A stretch of 64,000 nucleotides of DNA from Microlunatus parietis (GCF_013407955.1 NZ_JACCBU010000001.1:2418001-2482000); one strand, 5' to 3'. Numbered from the stretch's first letter, positions 28,079 to 37,136 are shown. Notes: generated by a model not told the origin, from the sequence alone. Numbers and translations: made by a program.

Positions 28079-28150
28079 TCAATCGCCCGAGCTGGTGGCC
28101 GGATCCGAGGCGGTCTGAGGACGGAGCTGGGTACTTTGACCAGGACTCAT
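28079..28150 (-). CDS. Candidate leader peptide upstream of corA
   Basis: A 23-codon open frame starting with ATG at 28150, preceded by GGTGGAGGAGGTGAGG, the strongest ribosome-binding site in the region. The peptide contains prolines at positions 3, 11 and 16 (MSPGQ..., LRPQ, SDPA) and ends TSSGD. It stops 54 bases before corA. Proline-rich leader peptides control Mg2+ transporter genes in enterobacteria (mgtL, corL); a similar role here is inference. No M-box riboswitch was recognised. Confidence 0.45.
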   Translation of the reverse strand: MSPGQSTQLRPQTASDPATSSGD

Positions 28151-28248
28151 GGTCCTCACCTCCTCCACCTCGGCGTGCGCACACGCGCCGATCCGCTACC
28201 GGGCAAGGGTATCCCCAGGCCAACCCGACAACAAGCTGACGCCGATGA

Positions 28249-29253
28249 TCACGCTCCGGCGAGTTGCCGGGCCCGATCGCGAGCCGGCGCCGAGACCGCC
28301 CCGAACTCACCACCGGACGTTGAACGGGATGCGGCCAGCGCGAAGGCCCGGTGTGCTCCGGCATAGTCGCTGGTGGCGAACCTCGTTGCGCCGAGCCGGT
28401 AGGCCAGGGCCGGCTCGCCGGGGTGTTCGCCCGCGAGCCTGCTCAACACCTCCAGCGCCGCGCCGATCCGACCAAGATCACGATCACACTCGGCGGCCAG
28501 CGAGCGGAGTCGGGGATCGTCGGGATCCATGATCAACATCTCGTCCAGGTACGCCCTCGCCTCGGCGGGCCGCCCGGTCCACAGGGCCTCGATCACCGGT
28601 CGGCACGGATCGTCGGCGAGGCCGGACCGGAACAGGCTGCGGTCGATGATCTCGGGTCGCAGCGTGAGCGGATCCAGCTGCCAGCCCGGCCCGCCGGAGA
28701 TCGGCGCCCGCGCCTGGTCGAGCAGCCGCCACCCCGTACCGCCGAAGGCCGCCGGATAGCCGACCCGCAACTCCGCCGCCACCTCGTCGGCGGCCTGGCG
28801 CGCACGCTCGGCCGTTGCGGCCGAGAGGAGCCCGAGCCGCTCGGCGTCGGCCAGTTCGTCCTCGTCGACGAGGCCGTACCCTTCGTCGGAACACCACAGG
28901 TCCAGTTCCAGGTCGACGACGTCGATCCGGCCCGAATTGTGATCGATCCGGGCCGGCTCGGCGATGTCGACGGCGATCCAGGGACGTTCCCAGAGGCGGC
29001 TCAGCGGCGGCTCGCCCGGCACGAACCACCAGGCGCGGAACCAGCGCTCGAACGACACCAGCTGAAGACCGTCCGCGGGTTGCCGGCCGGTCCGGCCGTC
29101 CGAGTTGGTGATCTTGGTCCCGGCCGCACTGTAGAGCCACCAGCCTTCCGGGCCGGCCTGGACCAGCGTCGCCGGGTGCTCACTCCAGGTGCCGCCGAGT
29201 TTGAGCTTGCGCACCATGATCGACAACGACGGGGCGGGCCCGTCGATGATCAT
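28249..29253 (-). CDS. DUF402 domain protein fused to a TPR-like domain
   Basis: A 334-residue protein. Residues about 10-165 match the DUF402 family (related to the FomD nucleoside diphosphatase and to ribonuclease-type barrels): 'FERWFRAWWFVPGEPP', 'WIAVDIAEPARIDHNSGRID' and 'VVDLELDLWCSDEGYGLVDE' hold the conserved acidic metal-binding residues. Residues about 225-334 contain helix pairs with 'LRSLAAECDRDLGRIGAALE' and 'LAYRLGATRFATSDYAGAHR', which look like TPR units. The start (ATG 29253) overlaps the GH43 stop; an ATG 12 codons later ('MVRKLKL') is also possible. The substrate is unknown. Confidence 0.7.
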   Translation of the reverse strand: MIIDGPAPSLSIMVRKLKLGGTWSEHPATLVQAGPEGWWLYSAAGTKITNSDGRTGRQPADGLQLVSFERWFRAWWFVPGEPPLSRLWERPWIAVDIAEPARIDHNSGRIDVVDLELDLWCSDEGYGLVDEDELADAERLGLLSAATAERARQAADEVAAELRVGYPAAFGGTGWRLLDQARAPISGGPGWQLDPLTLRPEIIDRSLFRSGLADDPCRPVIEALWTGRPAEARAYLDEMLIMDPDDPRLRSLAAECDRDLGRIGAALEVLSRLAGEHPGEPALAYRLGATRFATSDYAGAHRAFALAASRSTSGGEFGAVSAPARDRARQLAGA

Positions 29254-30332
29254 GCCGGGTCGAGGAAGCGCTTGACCTCCGGGGTGGCACCGTCATCGCC
29301 CCAACCGAGCGTGGCCGCGTAGATCACCCGCCGTTTGTCGGCCGGCAACGGGAAGACGTCGGCGCAGGGGGTCGTGGAGAGCGCCGGGCAGACCCAGCCG
29401 TGCAGCACCAGCCGCCACTCGCCGGGCGTTGCGGTCGGCGTCGGGTCGGCACCACCGGGACCGCAGACACCGGTCTTCTTCGTCGTCAGCAGACTCCGCT
29501 CGGGGCCGGCCGTGAAGCCTCTGGTCGGCGAGTTCGAACGCCACCAGACAGTGGCGTAGTCGCAGCTGAGGTAGTTGAACTTCGACGCGAACAGGACGAA
29601 CTTGCCGCCCCGCTGCACCATCGCGGGATTCTCGATCTGGCCCTCGTACCGCTGCAGCTCGACACTCGGCGCGATCGCCGTGGTCCAGCTGGCGTCCACC
29701 TCGACGATCCGCAGCGTGGTGAGCGGATTCGGCCGCTGAGTCTTGTACAGCACGAATCTGCGGCCGTCCTCGGTCAGGATCGGGGACGCGTCGATCAGCC
29801 CGTCGCCGGGGTTGGGGGTCGGCGGTTGATCACTGGCATTGATCAACTCGCCGTTGTCGTGCCGGCGGGCGCCGGCCGGGCAACTGACCGGCCGGTCGGT
29901 CGGTTCGTACGGGCCGGCCGGGCCGACGTCAGACACGGCCACGCCGATGCAGCGCTGATTCGCGGCCAGGCCGTCGACCCGGGCCGAGTAGTAGAGCACG
30001 TACCGGTCCCCGCCGACGTGCACCGCGTCCGGCGCCCAGATCGGCGCGGGGAGCGCCCAGCCACCGGTCCCGGTCAGCGCCGGCCCCATCGCCTGCCACG
30101 GCCCGGCGGGCGTCGGCGCCTTGAGGTAGGGAGCTCCGGCGCCGGTCGTGAAGGCGTAGTACTCACCGTCCGCGAAGATCACGCCCGGATCGGCCGCGAC
30201 CGTGCCCGCGAAGACCGGCTCGGGCGGTGCCGGCGTTCCCGCGACCGCCGGCACCACCGGACCGAGCAGCAGCCCGGCAACCGCCAGCAGCCTCGCGAGC
30301 CAGGCTCGCTTCCATGATCGACGTCGATCCAT
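29250..30332 (-). CDS. Secreted glycoside hydrolase, family 43-like
   Basis: A 360-residue secreted enzyme with a five-bladed beta-propeller of the GH43 type (arabinanases, xylosidases, arabinofuranosidases). A Sec signal covers residues 1-32. The usual three acidic residues are visible in 'TVAADPGVIFADGEYYAF' (base Asp), 'IWAPDAVHVGGDRYVLYY' (Asp) and 'EGQIENPAMVQRGGKFVLF' (acid Glu). I chose the ATG at 30332 because GGGAG lies 6 bases upstream; an ATG two codons earlier is too close to it. Its stop overlaps the start of the DUF402 gene. It probably degrades plant arabinan or xylan side chains, but fine specificity cannot be read. Confidence 0.82.
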   Translation of the reverse strand: MDRRRSWKRAWLARLLAVAGLLLGPVVPAVAGTPAPPEPVFAGTVAADPGVIFADGEYYAFTTGAGAPYLKAPTPAGPWQAMGPALTGTGGWALPAPIWAPDAVHVGGDRYVLYYSARVDGLAANQRCIGVAVSDVGPAGPYEPTDRPVSCPAGARRHDNGELINASDQPPTPNPGDGLIDASPILTEDGRRFVLYKTQRPNPLTTLRIVEVDASWTTAIAPSVELQRYEGQIENPAMVQRGGKFVLFASKFNYLSCDYATVWWRSNSPTRGFTAGPERSLLTTKKTGVCGPGGADPTPTATPGEWRLVLHGWVCPALSTTPCADVFPLPADKRRVIYAATLGWGDDGATPEVKRFLDPA

Positions 30333-30460
30333 GATCATCTCCCTACCTTGAGATCTGCCACGTGGCAGAGACGATAGCGGCCGCCGCCCGGGACCACCAG
30401 CCCCCAACCTCCGCCACGGACACCCGCACAACCCGGCGCCCCCGGGTCCCATCCCCCAGC

Positions 30461-30650
30461 CGCGACCGCTACACCCATCCGCGACCGTTGCAACAGTCGC
30501 GGATCCGGCTGGCGGGGAGGCTGGCTCCAGCAGGCCCCCTCGCGGCAGCGCGCCCCGATCCCACAGGCGCGACCGCTACACCCATTCGCGACCGTTGCAA
30601 CAGTCGCGAATGCGAGGAACAGTCGCGGATCCGGCTGGCGGGGAGGCCGG
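30461..30650. repeat. Duplicated hairpin repeat with compensatory stem changes
   Basis: Two copies of a segment starting CGCGACCGCTACACCCAT (30461 and about 30570) each lead into a hairpin. In copy 1 the arms are ATCCGCGAC (30477-30485) and GTCGCGGAT (30496-30504); in copy 2 they are ATTCGCGAC (30584-30592) and GTCGCGAAT (30603-30611). The loop CGTTGCAACA is the same. The stem base pair has changed on both sides, so pairing is conserved. A third half-copy, AACAGTCGCGGATCCGGCTG, follows at about 30618 and matches the 3' flank of copy 1. The 341-bp gap between the GH43 and methyltransferase genes otherwise holds nothing recognisable. Confidence 0.75.
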
Positions 30651-30673
30651 AGCAGGGCAGGGCGGCAGGAGGG

Positions 30674-31870
30674 TCAGACGCGGCGGACGTGCAGGGCCCG
30701 GGCGCCGGAGGGGGTTCGGGTGATCAGGAGGGTGGCCGAGGATGGGCCGCGGGGCTTGAGGCGGAGCCGGAGCAGGGCCGGGTCCAGGCTGATCCCGCGC
30801 TGCTTGATCTCCAGGGTGCCGATGCCGTTGTCGCGGACCCAGGCCCGGAGCACCTTCTCGCTGTACGGCAGCTCCTTGATCACTTCGAAGGCCGCGGCGG
30901 TGGGCGTCTCGATCAACTCGTCCGAGGTGAGATAGGCGACCTGCGGATCGAGCAGCGACGCGTCGAGCATCGCGCCGACGGTGCCGATCGCGCGCGATCT
31001 GATCACGGCTCCGATCGGTTCGTAGACGTACCGGAGCGGGCCGGAGACCGGCAGCTGCACCGGTTCGCTGACGATCCGGGTCTCGGGCATGATCAACGCC
31101 GACCAGCGGCCGGGCGCGGCACCCGGTCCGCTCCACAGGCCGAGTTCGACCGCCTCGCCGCCGGAGCTGAGCCACTCCGCCTCGACCGAGTCGTCGATCC
31201 GGTCGTGCGGCAGCCCGGGACCGAGCTTGATCCCGGTCGCGCCGGGCCGCCGCAGCAGCTCCGCGGCGAAGTCCCACGGCGGGCTGAAGTCGTCCGGATT
31301 CCACACCCGGCGGCCGGCGTTGCGTCGCGCAGGATCGAGGAACACGCCGTCCTCCGGCCCGGGCCGCACGGCGCCCTCGGTGACGTCGGCGATGATCACC
31401 TCGGCGGTCAGGTCCTCGGCATCGGCGACCCGCCGGGCAAGATCAAGATTGTGCCGGGCCAGGATCGCCGTCGCCGGATCCCGTTCCACCGCGACGACCG
31501 AGATCCCGGCCAGCAGGAAGGCGATCGCGTCCGCGCCGATGCCGCAGCCGAGGTCGAACACCCGCAGCGTCCCGGCCGCCGTGAACCGGTCGGCGTGGTG
31601 GCCGGAGACGTCGACCCGGGAGGCCTGTTGCAGACCGTCCGGCGACAGCAACAGCCCGCCGGGCAGCAGATCCAGGAGTTCGCCCAGCTTCGGCCGGGCC
31701 GCCCGCCACAAGGCGGCCTGGGTCAAGGCGGCCGCGGCCAGCTCGGGCCGGAACGCCCGGCGCAGGGCGGTCGCGGCTGCCAAGCTGTCCGGGTCGTCCT
31801 GCTCCATCGCCAGTTCGATCGCGGCCGCGCCCTCGATGGTGGTCAGCGCCGTCGCCGTCGCCGCGTCCAT
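30674..31870 (-). CDS. Class I SAM-dependent methyltransferase with THUMP-like domain
   Basis: A 398-residue protein. The SAM-binding glycine loop 'VFDLGCGIGADAIAFLLAGI' is at about residues 102-121 and 'VFLDPARRNAGRRVWNPDDF' is the post-I acidic region with the DPARR motif of this subfamily. The C-terminal 130 residues fit the THUMP-like domain attached to such enzymes in actinobacteria, pointing to RNA as the likely substrate (inference). It starts 2 bp after tsaD and shares that operon. Confidence 0.85.
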   Translation of the reverse strand: MDAATATALTTIEGAAAIELAMEQDDPDSLAAATALRRAFRPELAAAALTQAALWRAARPKLGELLDLLPGGLLLSPDGLQQASRVDVSGHHADRFTAAGTLRVFDLGCGIGADAIAFLLAGISVVAVERDPATAILARHNLDLARRVADAEDLTAEVIIADVTEGAVRPGPEDGVFLDPARRNAGRRVWNPDDFSPPWDFAAELLRRPGATGIKLGPGLPHDRIDDSVEAEWLSSGGEAVELGLWSGPGAAPGRWSALIMPETRIVSEPVQLPVSGPLRYVYEPIGAVIRSRAIGTVGAMLDASLLDPQVAYLTSDELIETPTAAAFEVIKELPYSEKVLRAWVRDNGIGTLEIKQRGISLDPALLRLRLKPRGPSSATLLITRTPSGARALHVRRV

Positions 31871-31872
31871 GA

Positions 31873-32916
31873 TCAGACCACGATCGTCGACACCGGAAGC
31901 CCCGGGTCGGCACCGAGGTCGAGGCCGGACGGCCGCAGTCCGCGGCTCACCACCTCGGCACCGAGCGCGGCGATCATCGCGCCGTTGTCGGTGCACAGGG
32001 CGGGGCGCGGGGTGCGCAACGTGATCTTGTTCTCGGCGGCCCGCTCGGCGAGCAGCGCCCGCAGCCGGCCGTTGGCGGCGACTCCGCCGCCGATCAGCAG
32101 GTCGGTGGCGCCGGTCGCCCGGCAGGCGTCCATCGCCTTCGCCGACAGCACGTCGCAGACCGCCTCCTGGAAGCTCGCCGCAACGTCGGCGACCGGTACG
32201 TCCTGCCCGGCCAGCCGGCGCTCCTCGACCCAGCGGGCGACCGCGGTCTTCAGACCGGAGAAGGAGAAGTCGAACCGGTGCTTGATCAGATCCCGGTTGG
32301 TGCTGAGCCCGCGCGGGAACGAGATCGCGGTCGGATCGCCGTCCACCGCGGCGCGGTCGATGTGCGGCCCGCCGGGGTACGGCAGCCCGATCAACCGGGC
32401 CACCTTGTCGTACGCCTCGCCCGCCGCGTCGTCGATCGTCGACCCGAGCTCGGTGATCTTGCTTGCCATGTCCTCGACGGTGAGCAGCGAGGTGTGCCCG
32501 CCGGACACCAGCAACGCGGCGCACGGGCTGGGCAGCGAACCATGATCGAGAAGGTCGACCGCGACGTGGCCGGCCAGGTGGTTGACGCCGTAGAGCGGTT
32601 TGTTCAGCGCGTACGCCAGCGCCTTGGCCGAGGCCAGGCCGACGACCAGCGCGCCGACCAGACCGGGGCCGGCGGTGACCGCGATCGCGTCGATCTCGGT
32701 CAGGTCGACGTCGGCCGTCGCGCAGGCGCGTTCGAGCGTCGGCAGCATCGCCTCCAGGTGGGCCCGGCTGGCCACCTCGGGCACCACGCCGCCGAACCGT
32801 ACGTGCTCCTCGACGCTCGAGGCGACCTCGTTGGCCAGCAGGTCGTGCCCACGCACGATGCCTACCCCGGTCTCGTCGCAGGAGGTCTCGATGCCCAAGA
32901 TCAAAGGGCCGCTCAT
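31873..32916 (-). CDS. tsaD: tRNA N6-adenosine threonylcarbamoyltransferase TsaD
   Basis: A 347-residue ASKHA-fold enzyme that transfers threonylcarbamoyl from TC-AMP to A37 of ANN-decoding tRNAs, working with TsaB and TsaE. The metal-binding 'VNHLAGHVA' (H113, H117), the N-terminal '[15 protein letters not shown]' and '[11 protein letters not shown]' are all present. ATG at 32916 overlaps the rimI stop by four bases. The tsaE-tsaB-rimI-tsaD order is the standard actinobacterial operon. Confidence 0.97.
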   Translation of the reverse strand: MSGPLILGIETSCDETGVGIVRGHDLLANEVASSVEEHVRFGGVVPEVASRAHLEAMLPTLERACATADVDLTEIDAIAVTAGPGLVGALVVGLASAKALAYALNKPLYGVNHLAGHVAVDLLDHGSLPSPCAALLVSGGHTSLLTVEDMASKITELGSTIDDAAGEAYDKVARLIGLPYPGGPHIDRAAVDGDPTAISFPRGLSTNRDLIKHRFDFSFSGLKTAVARWVEERRLAGQDVPVADVAASFQEAVCDVLSAKAMDACRATGATDLLIGGGVAANGRLRALLAERAAENKITLRTPRPALCTDNGAMIAALGAEVVSRGLRPSGLDLGADPGLPVSTIVV

Positions 32917-33383
32917 GTCGCCGCTCCAGGCTCTAGGTCGAGGTCGTACCGCTTCAAGATCAACGCGTGCCGGCCGGGCCCGTAGTAGTCGGTCCGGGCG
33001 CCGAGTTGCTCGAAACCGTTGCGCTGATAGAGCTCGATCGCCGCCTCGTTGTCGAAACGCACCTCGGCCAGCACCGAACGCACCCCGAGCGCGCGCACCG
33101 CCGCCAGTCCGGCCTCCAGCAACCGGCCGCCGATCCCCTGCCGGCGCTGATCATCGGCCACGACGATGCGGTGCAGATCGGCGACCTCGCCGGTGGTCCG
33201 CAGGGTGATCACTCCGAGCAGTCGTTGATCATCGTCGGCGGCGACCAGCACGGTCCGGCCATCGCCGGTCAGCTCGTCCCGCCAGCCGGTCTCGCTCCAC
33301 TGTTCGCCGGTGTCGAAGCCGGTCCGTTCCAGCTCCATGATCGCGGCCAGGTCCGCCGGTCCCGCCGGGCTGATCGTGATCAT
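32913..33383 (-). CDS. rimI: Ribosomal protein S18-alanine N-acetyltransferase RimI
   Basis: A 156-residue GNAT protein. Motif A '[20 protein letters not shown]' and motif B '[20 protein letters not shown]' followed by '[13 protein letters not shown]' match RimI, which acetylates the N-terminal alanine of ribosomal protein S18. Start ATG at 33383 shares a base with the tsaB stop (TGATG), and its stop overlaps the tsaD start (ATGA), so translation is coupled through the operon. Confidence 0.93.
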   Translation of the reverse strand: MITISPAGPADLAAIMELERTGFDTGEQWSETGWRDELTGDGRTVLVAADDDQRLLGVITLRTTGEVADLHRIVVADDQRRQGIGGRLLEAGLAAVRALGVRSVLAEVRFDNEAAIELYQRNGFEQLGARTDYYGPGRHALILKRYDLDLEPGAAT

Positions 33384-34054
33384 CACGAGCGCCTCCGGTT
33401 GGCGGCCAGCACCGACTTCGGCCGGGACGGCTCGACGGCGTCGGGACGCCTGAGATACAAGGGTTCCAGGCCCACGTCCGGCAGGCCGAGGCCGGACGCC
33501 GCCAGGGTGCCGCCGTCCAAGATCAACTCGGGTCCGGCACCGTTCAACCGGTCCCGGTAGACCGCGGTCGCCGGGCCGTAGCAGGGCAGGTCCGGCACCC
33601 GGTCGGGCGAGCCGACCTCCGGTCCGGTCAGGCGCCGGCCGGACGCGTCGTACCGTGCCCAATAGACCTCGCGGCGGCGGGCGTCCGTGGCGATCACGAA
33701 CTCGCCGGCCGGCCCGGCCTCCGCAACGGCCTGGGCGGCGAGCACGTCCAGGCTGCAGACGCCGCGGACCTCGATGCCTAGCGTCAGGCCGAGGGTACGG
33801 GCGGTGATGATGCCGACCCGCAGGCCGGTGAATGGGCCCGGGCCGACGCCGATCACGAGCCGCCGCTCCAGCTTCCGGTCCCGCGGATCGATCCCGGCGT
33901 CGGCGCAGACCTGATCGAGCAGGCCGATCAGGTGCTCGGCGTGCTTCATCCGATCCGGGGCAGTGGCGCGGCCGAGCACCGTACCGCCGCGGGCCAGGCC
34001 GACCGTTGCGACGGTCGAGGTGTCGATTCCGAGGACGTACGCCTCAGTCGGCAT
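33383..34054 (-). CDS. tsaB: tRNA threonylcarbamoyladenosine biosynthesis protein TsaB
   Basis: A 223-residue TsaD paralogue lacking the metal-binding histidines; it scaffolds TsaD in t6A synthesis. 'YVLGIDTSTVATVGLARGG' at the start and 'VIGVGPGPFTGLRVGIITAR' are diagnostic. It overlaps the end of tsaE by 11 bp and the start of rimI by one base. Confidence 0.95.
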   Translation of the reverse strand: MPTEAYVLGIDTSTVATVGLARGGTVLGRATAPDRMKHAEHLIGLLDQVCADAGIDPRDRKLERRLVIGVGPGPFTGLRVGIITARTLGLTLGIEVRGVCSLDVLAAQAVAEAGPAGEFVIATDARRREVYWARYDASGRRLTGPEVGSPDRVPDLPCYGPATAVYRDRLNGAGPELILDGGTLAASGLGLPDVGLEPLYLRRPDAVEPSRPKSVLAANRRRS

Positions 34055-34988
34055 CGGTCACCCCTTCCCGCAGCGCCGTCAGGTTGGTTGTTTCCCAACG
34101 CGCCCCGACACCACGCAACAGTACGGTCCGGGTGTCGGTGCCGGGCGGCCGGTGGATCCCGATCTCGAGCCGGTCGGCGGACAAGCGCTCGGCCAGTCCC
34201 TCGCCCCATTCGATCAAGGTCACCGAGTCGGCCACCCGGGAGTCCAGATCAAGATCATCGAGCTCGTCCTCGCCGCCGATCCGGTACGCGTCGACGTGGA
34301 CCAGGTCGGGCCGGCCGGACCCGGACGGATGGATCCGGGAGATCACGAACGTCGGCGAGATGATCGGCCCCTGGCTGTCCAGGCCCTGCCCGATGCCCTG
34401 GGTCAGCGTGGTCTTGCCGGCGCCCAGTTCGCCGGAGGCGATGATCACGTCACCGGCCTGCAGCAGCCCGGCCAGCCGGCGGCCGAGCGCGTGCATGGTG
34501 TCGGCGTCCGGGACCATGATCACGACCGGCAGCGGCTTGATCAGATAGACGCCGTGCGGCGCCTCCCGGTCGACCCGGTACCCCCGGTGCTGCCAGAACT
34601 CGATCAGCTCGGGGAACTCGGTGCGGGCGAACAGTTCCGCCTCGGTATGGCCTTCGGCGGCGGCCAGGTCCTCGGCCGCGCGGACCATGGCCGATGCGAC
34701 GCCGTGGCGCTGGAACGCCGGATGCACCGAGACCCGTTGCAGGCTGGCCCGCTGCCCCGGCGTACCACCGATCAAGATCACGCCGGCCGGCTTCTGGGCC
34801 ACGGTCGCGAACACCCCGACGCCACGCCGCAGCGCTTCGGCGACCGTGGCCGGCGTCTCGTCGATCGCCGTTGACGGCGGGTCGAGCGGCGGCCGGGCCC
34901 CGAAGGCGGCGTGGATGACCTCGACCATTCCGGCGGCGTCCTCGGGATCGGCCAGCCGGAGCTCGAGTTCAGGTACGGATGCGTTCAC
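34044..34988 (-). CDS. tsaE: GNAT acetyltransferase-TsaE ATPase fusion
   Basis: A 314-residue two-domain protein, twice the length of ordinary TsaE. Residues 1-152 are a GNAT domain with acetyl-CoA motif 'RVSVHPAFQRHGVASAMV' (85-102) and 'PELIEFWQHRGYRV'. Residues 155-314 are TsaE, the ATPase that drives the TsaBD cycle in t6A synthesis: Walker A 'SGELGAGKTTLTQGIGQG' (185-202), 'SPTFVISRIH' and 'LVHVDAYRI', with 'VTLIEWGEGLAERL' near the end. It starts the tsaE-tsaB-rimI-tsaD operon. No stop or start separates the two domains, so it is a real fusion. Confidence 0.9.
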   Translation of the reverse strand: MNASVPELELRLADPEDAAGMVEVIHAAFGARPPLDPPSTAIDETPATVAEALRRGVGVFATVAQKPAGVILIGGTPGQRASLQRVSVHPAFQRHGVASAMVRAAEDLAAAEGHTEAELFARTEFPELIEFWQHRGYRVDREAPHGVYLIKPLPVVIMVPDADTMHALGRRLAGLLQAGDVIIASGELGAGKTTLTQGIGQGLDSQGPIISPTFVISRIHPSGSGRPDLVHVDAYRIGGEDELDDLDLDSRVADSVTLIEWGEGLAERLSADRLEIGIHRPPGTDTRTVLLRGVGARWETTNLTALREGVTDAD

Positions 34989-34994
34989 CAGCGG

Positions 34995-37136
34995 TCATCG
35001 TAGTGCGGCCGAATCGTCCCGACGCGGGCGGCGCCGGTCCCCGGAACCCCGCCGGTCCCCGAAGCCCTTGCGGCCCCCGGATCCCTGGCGGCCGCGGAAC
35101 GGTCGCTGCCCCGTCCGGCCCGCGCCGCGCGGCGGCTTCGGCGGGCTGATCAGGCGCTGGTAGTCGGCATCGCTGATCGGCTCGCCGGTCGGGGTCCGGG
35201 CGCCGGTCGCGTCGACCAGGGCCGGGTCGCCGGATTCGCCGATCACCGGTGTGGCCTTGACGCCGGCCTGCCGGGTGAGCCGGTCCAGCTCGCGGCGCTG
35301 GTGCGGCAGCGCCAGGGTGACCACGGCGCCACTGCCACCGGCGCGAGCAGTCCGCCCGGCCCGGTGCAGGTATTCCTTCGGCCCGTTCGGCGGATCGACC
35401 TGGAGCACCAGGCCGACGTCGTCGACGTGGATGCCGCGGGCAGCGACGTCGGTCGCCACCAGCGCGGGAATCCGGCCCTCCTTGAACGCGGCCAGGATCC
35501 GGGTGCGGGCACCCTGGGTGAGGCCGCCGTGCAGCGCACCGGCGGTCACGCCGGCCTCGCGCAGCTGACCGGCGATCCGGTCGGCCCCCCGCTGGGTCCG
35601 GACGAAGATCACCGTACGGCCGTCGCGGGCCGCGAGTTCGGCGGTGAGCACCGTCTTGTCCTTCGGCTGGACGTGCACGACGTGATGGCTCATCGTCGCG
35701 ACGCTGGCCCGGTCGGAGTCGACCTGGTGGGTGGCCGGGTCGGACAGATAGGTACGGACCAGCCGGTTGATGCCCGAATCCAGGGTGGCCGAGAAGAGCA
35801 GCCGCTGGCCGCCCGCCGGCACCGTGTCGAGCAGCGTCGTCACCGCGGGCAGGAAGCCCAGGTCGGCCATGTGGTCGGCCTCGTCGAGGACGGTGATCTC
35901 GATCTTGCTGAGGTCGCAGATGGCCTGGTCGAGCAGGTCGATCAGGCGGCCCGGCGTGGCGACGACCACGTCGACGCCCTGCTCGAAGGCGCGGCGCTGA
36001 GGTCCGTACGGCATCCCGCCGGCGATCAGCGTCACCGAGAGACCGACCGACTTGGCCAGCGGCGCGATGGCGTCCGCAACCTGCAGCGCGAGCTCGCGGG
36101 TCGGGACCAGGATCAGGCCCCGCGGCAGCCGCGAGGCCGTACCCGAGAGTCGGGCCAGCAGCGGCAGGCCGAAGCCGAGCGTCTTGCCGGACCCGGTCTG
36201 GGCGCGGCCGAGCACGTCCCGGCCGGCCAGCGCGTCGGGGATGGTCGCGGCCTGGATCGGGAACGGATCCTTGATCCCGTTCCCGGCCAGTACGCCGAGC
36301 AGCGGCTCCGGCAGCCCGAAGTCAGCGAAACCCGAGCCGGTGGCGTCGGCCTCGGCCGTCTCCTCGGGGCCCGTCCAGGTCATCAGATCCTGATCGGCCT
36401 CGTCGGCGGGGCGAGCCGGGCGGTCCCGGTCGCCGAAGCGGTCGTGCCGCGGTCCGCGGGTGTTGCCGTAGCGATCGCCCGGGGCGTCGTCGCGGCGCGG
36501 CCGGTTGTCGCCGAAACGGTCACCACTGCGCGGCCGGTCGTCGCGCTGACGGTCGAACGGGCGACGGTCGTCGCCGAAGCGGTTCTCGCGGGGACGCTCG
36601 TCACGCTGCCGGTCGAACGGGCGACGGTCGTCGCGGGGGCGGTCGTCGCGGGGCCGGTCGTTGCGCGGCCGGTCGTCCCGACGGAAGCGATCGCTGCCGG
36701 ACCGGTCGTCCCGACGGCCACGATCATCACGGAACCGGTCATCGCGCGGACGCTCGTCGCGCGGACGGTCGTCACGGAACCGATCGCCGCGTCCCCGGTC
36801 ATCGCGCGGACGGTCGTCGCGGGTCCGATTGAACCGGTCGCCACGGTCCCGGTCGTTCCGGGACCAGCTGTCGCCGGAGCGACCGTCGCGGGAGCGGTCG
36901 GTGCGGTTGCGGTCGTCCCGGGGACGTTCCGTACGTACGTTGTCGTCGCGGCTGTACCGCTCGTCCGGACCGGACCGGTCGTCCCGGGTCCGCTCGCTGC
37001 GGAAGCCCTGGTCGGGGCGACGGCTGGGCCGACGGCCGCGGTCGGCCCGCTCCTTGGCGGTCCAGCGGTCCTTCTTGGTGTTGGAGGTCTTGGTTGACTT
37101 CGGGCGCGCGCGGGAACCCGCGGCAGTGCTCGACAT
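34995..37136 (-). CDS. DEAD-box RNA helicase with long N-terminal RDD-repeat tail
   Basis: A 713-residue helicase. Residues 30-245 are a low-complexity Arg/Asp tail with DDRPRDD, GDRFRDD and RPFDRQRD repeats. The helicase core starts near 250: Q motif 'FPIQAATIP', motif I 'GRAQTGSGKTLGF', 'PTRELALQV', motif II 'VLDEADHM', motif III 'FSATL', 'VATDVAARGIHVDDV' and motif VI 'HRAGRTARAG'. A second basic Gly/Arg tail ends the protein. Such RG/RD tails bind RNA and favour condensates. Upstream in-frame starts exist (37163, 37190); I chose 37136 because 'MSSTAAGSRARPK' is where sensible coding begins, with modest certainty. Confidence 0.88.
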   Translation of the reverse strand: MSSTAAGSRARPKSTKTSNTKKDRWTAKERADRGRRPSRRPDQGFRSERTRDDRSGPDERYSRDDNVRTERPRDDRNRTDRSRDGRSGDSWSRNDRDRGDRFNRTRDDRPRDDRGRGDRFRDDRPRDERPRDDRFRDDRGRRDDRSGSDRFRRDDRPRNDRPRDDRPRDDRRPFDRQRDERPRENRFGDDRRPFDRQRDDRPRSGDRFGDNRPRRDDAPGDRYGNTRGPRHDRFGDRDRPARPADEADQDLMTWTGPEETAEADATGSGFADFGLPEPLLGVLAGNGIKDPFPIQAATIPDALAGRDVLGRAQTGSGKTLGFGLPLLARLSGTASRLPRGLILVPTRELALQVADAIAPLAKSVGLSVTLIAGGMPYGPQRRAFEQGVDVVVATPGRLIDLLDQAICDLSKIEITVLDEADHMADLGFLPAVTTLLDTVPAGGQRLLFSATLDSGINRLVRTYLSDPATHQVDSDRASVATMSHHVVHVQPKDKTVLTAELAARDGRTVIFVRTQRGADRIAGQLREAGVTAGALHGGLTQGARTRILAAFKEGRIPALVATDVAARGIHVDDVGLVLQVDPPNGPKEYLHRAGRTARAGGSGAVVTLALPHQRRELDRLTRQAGVKATPVIGESGDPALVDATGARTPTGEPISDADYQRLISPPKPPRGAGRTGQRPFRGRQGSGGRKGFGDRRGSGDRRRPRRDDSAALR

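Noticed and set aside
28025..28248. M-box magnesium riboswitch upstream of corA
   Set aside because: The leader does not show the M-box core; a short leader ORF explains the space better.
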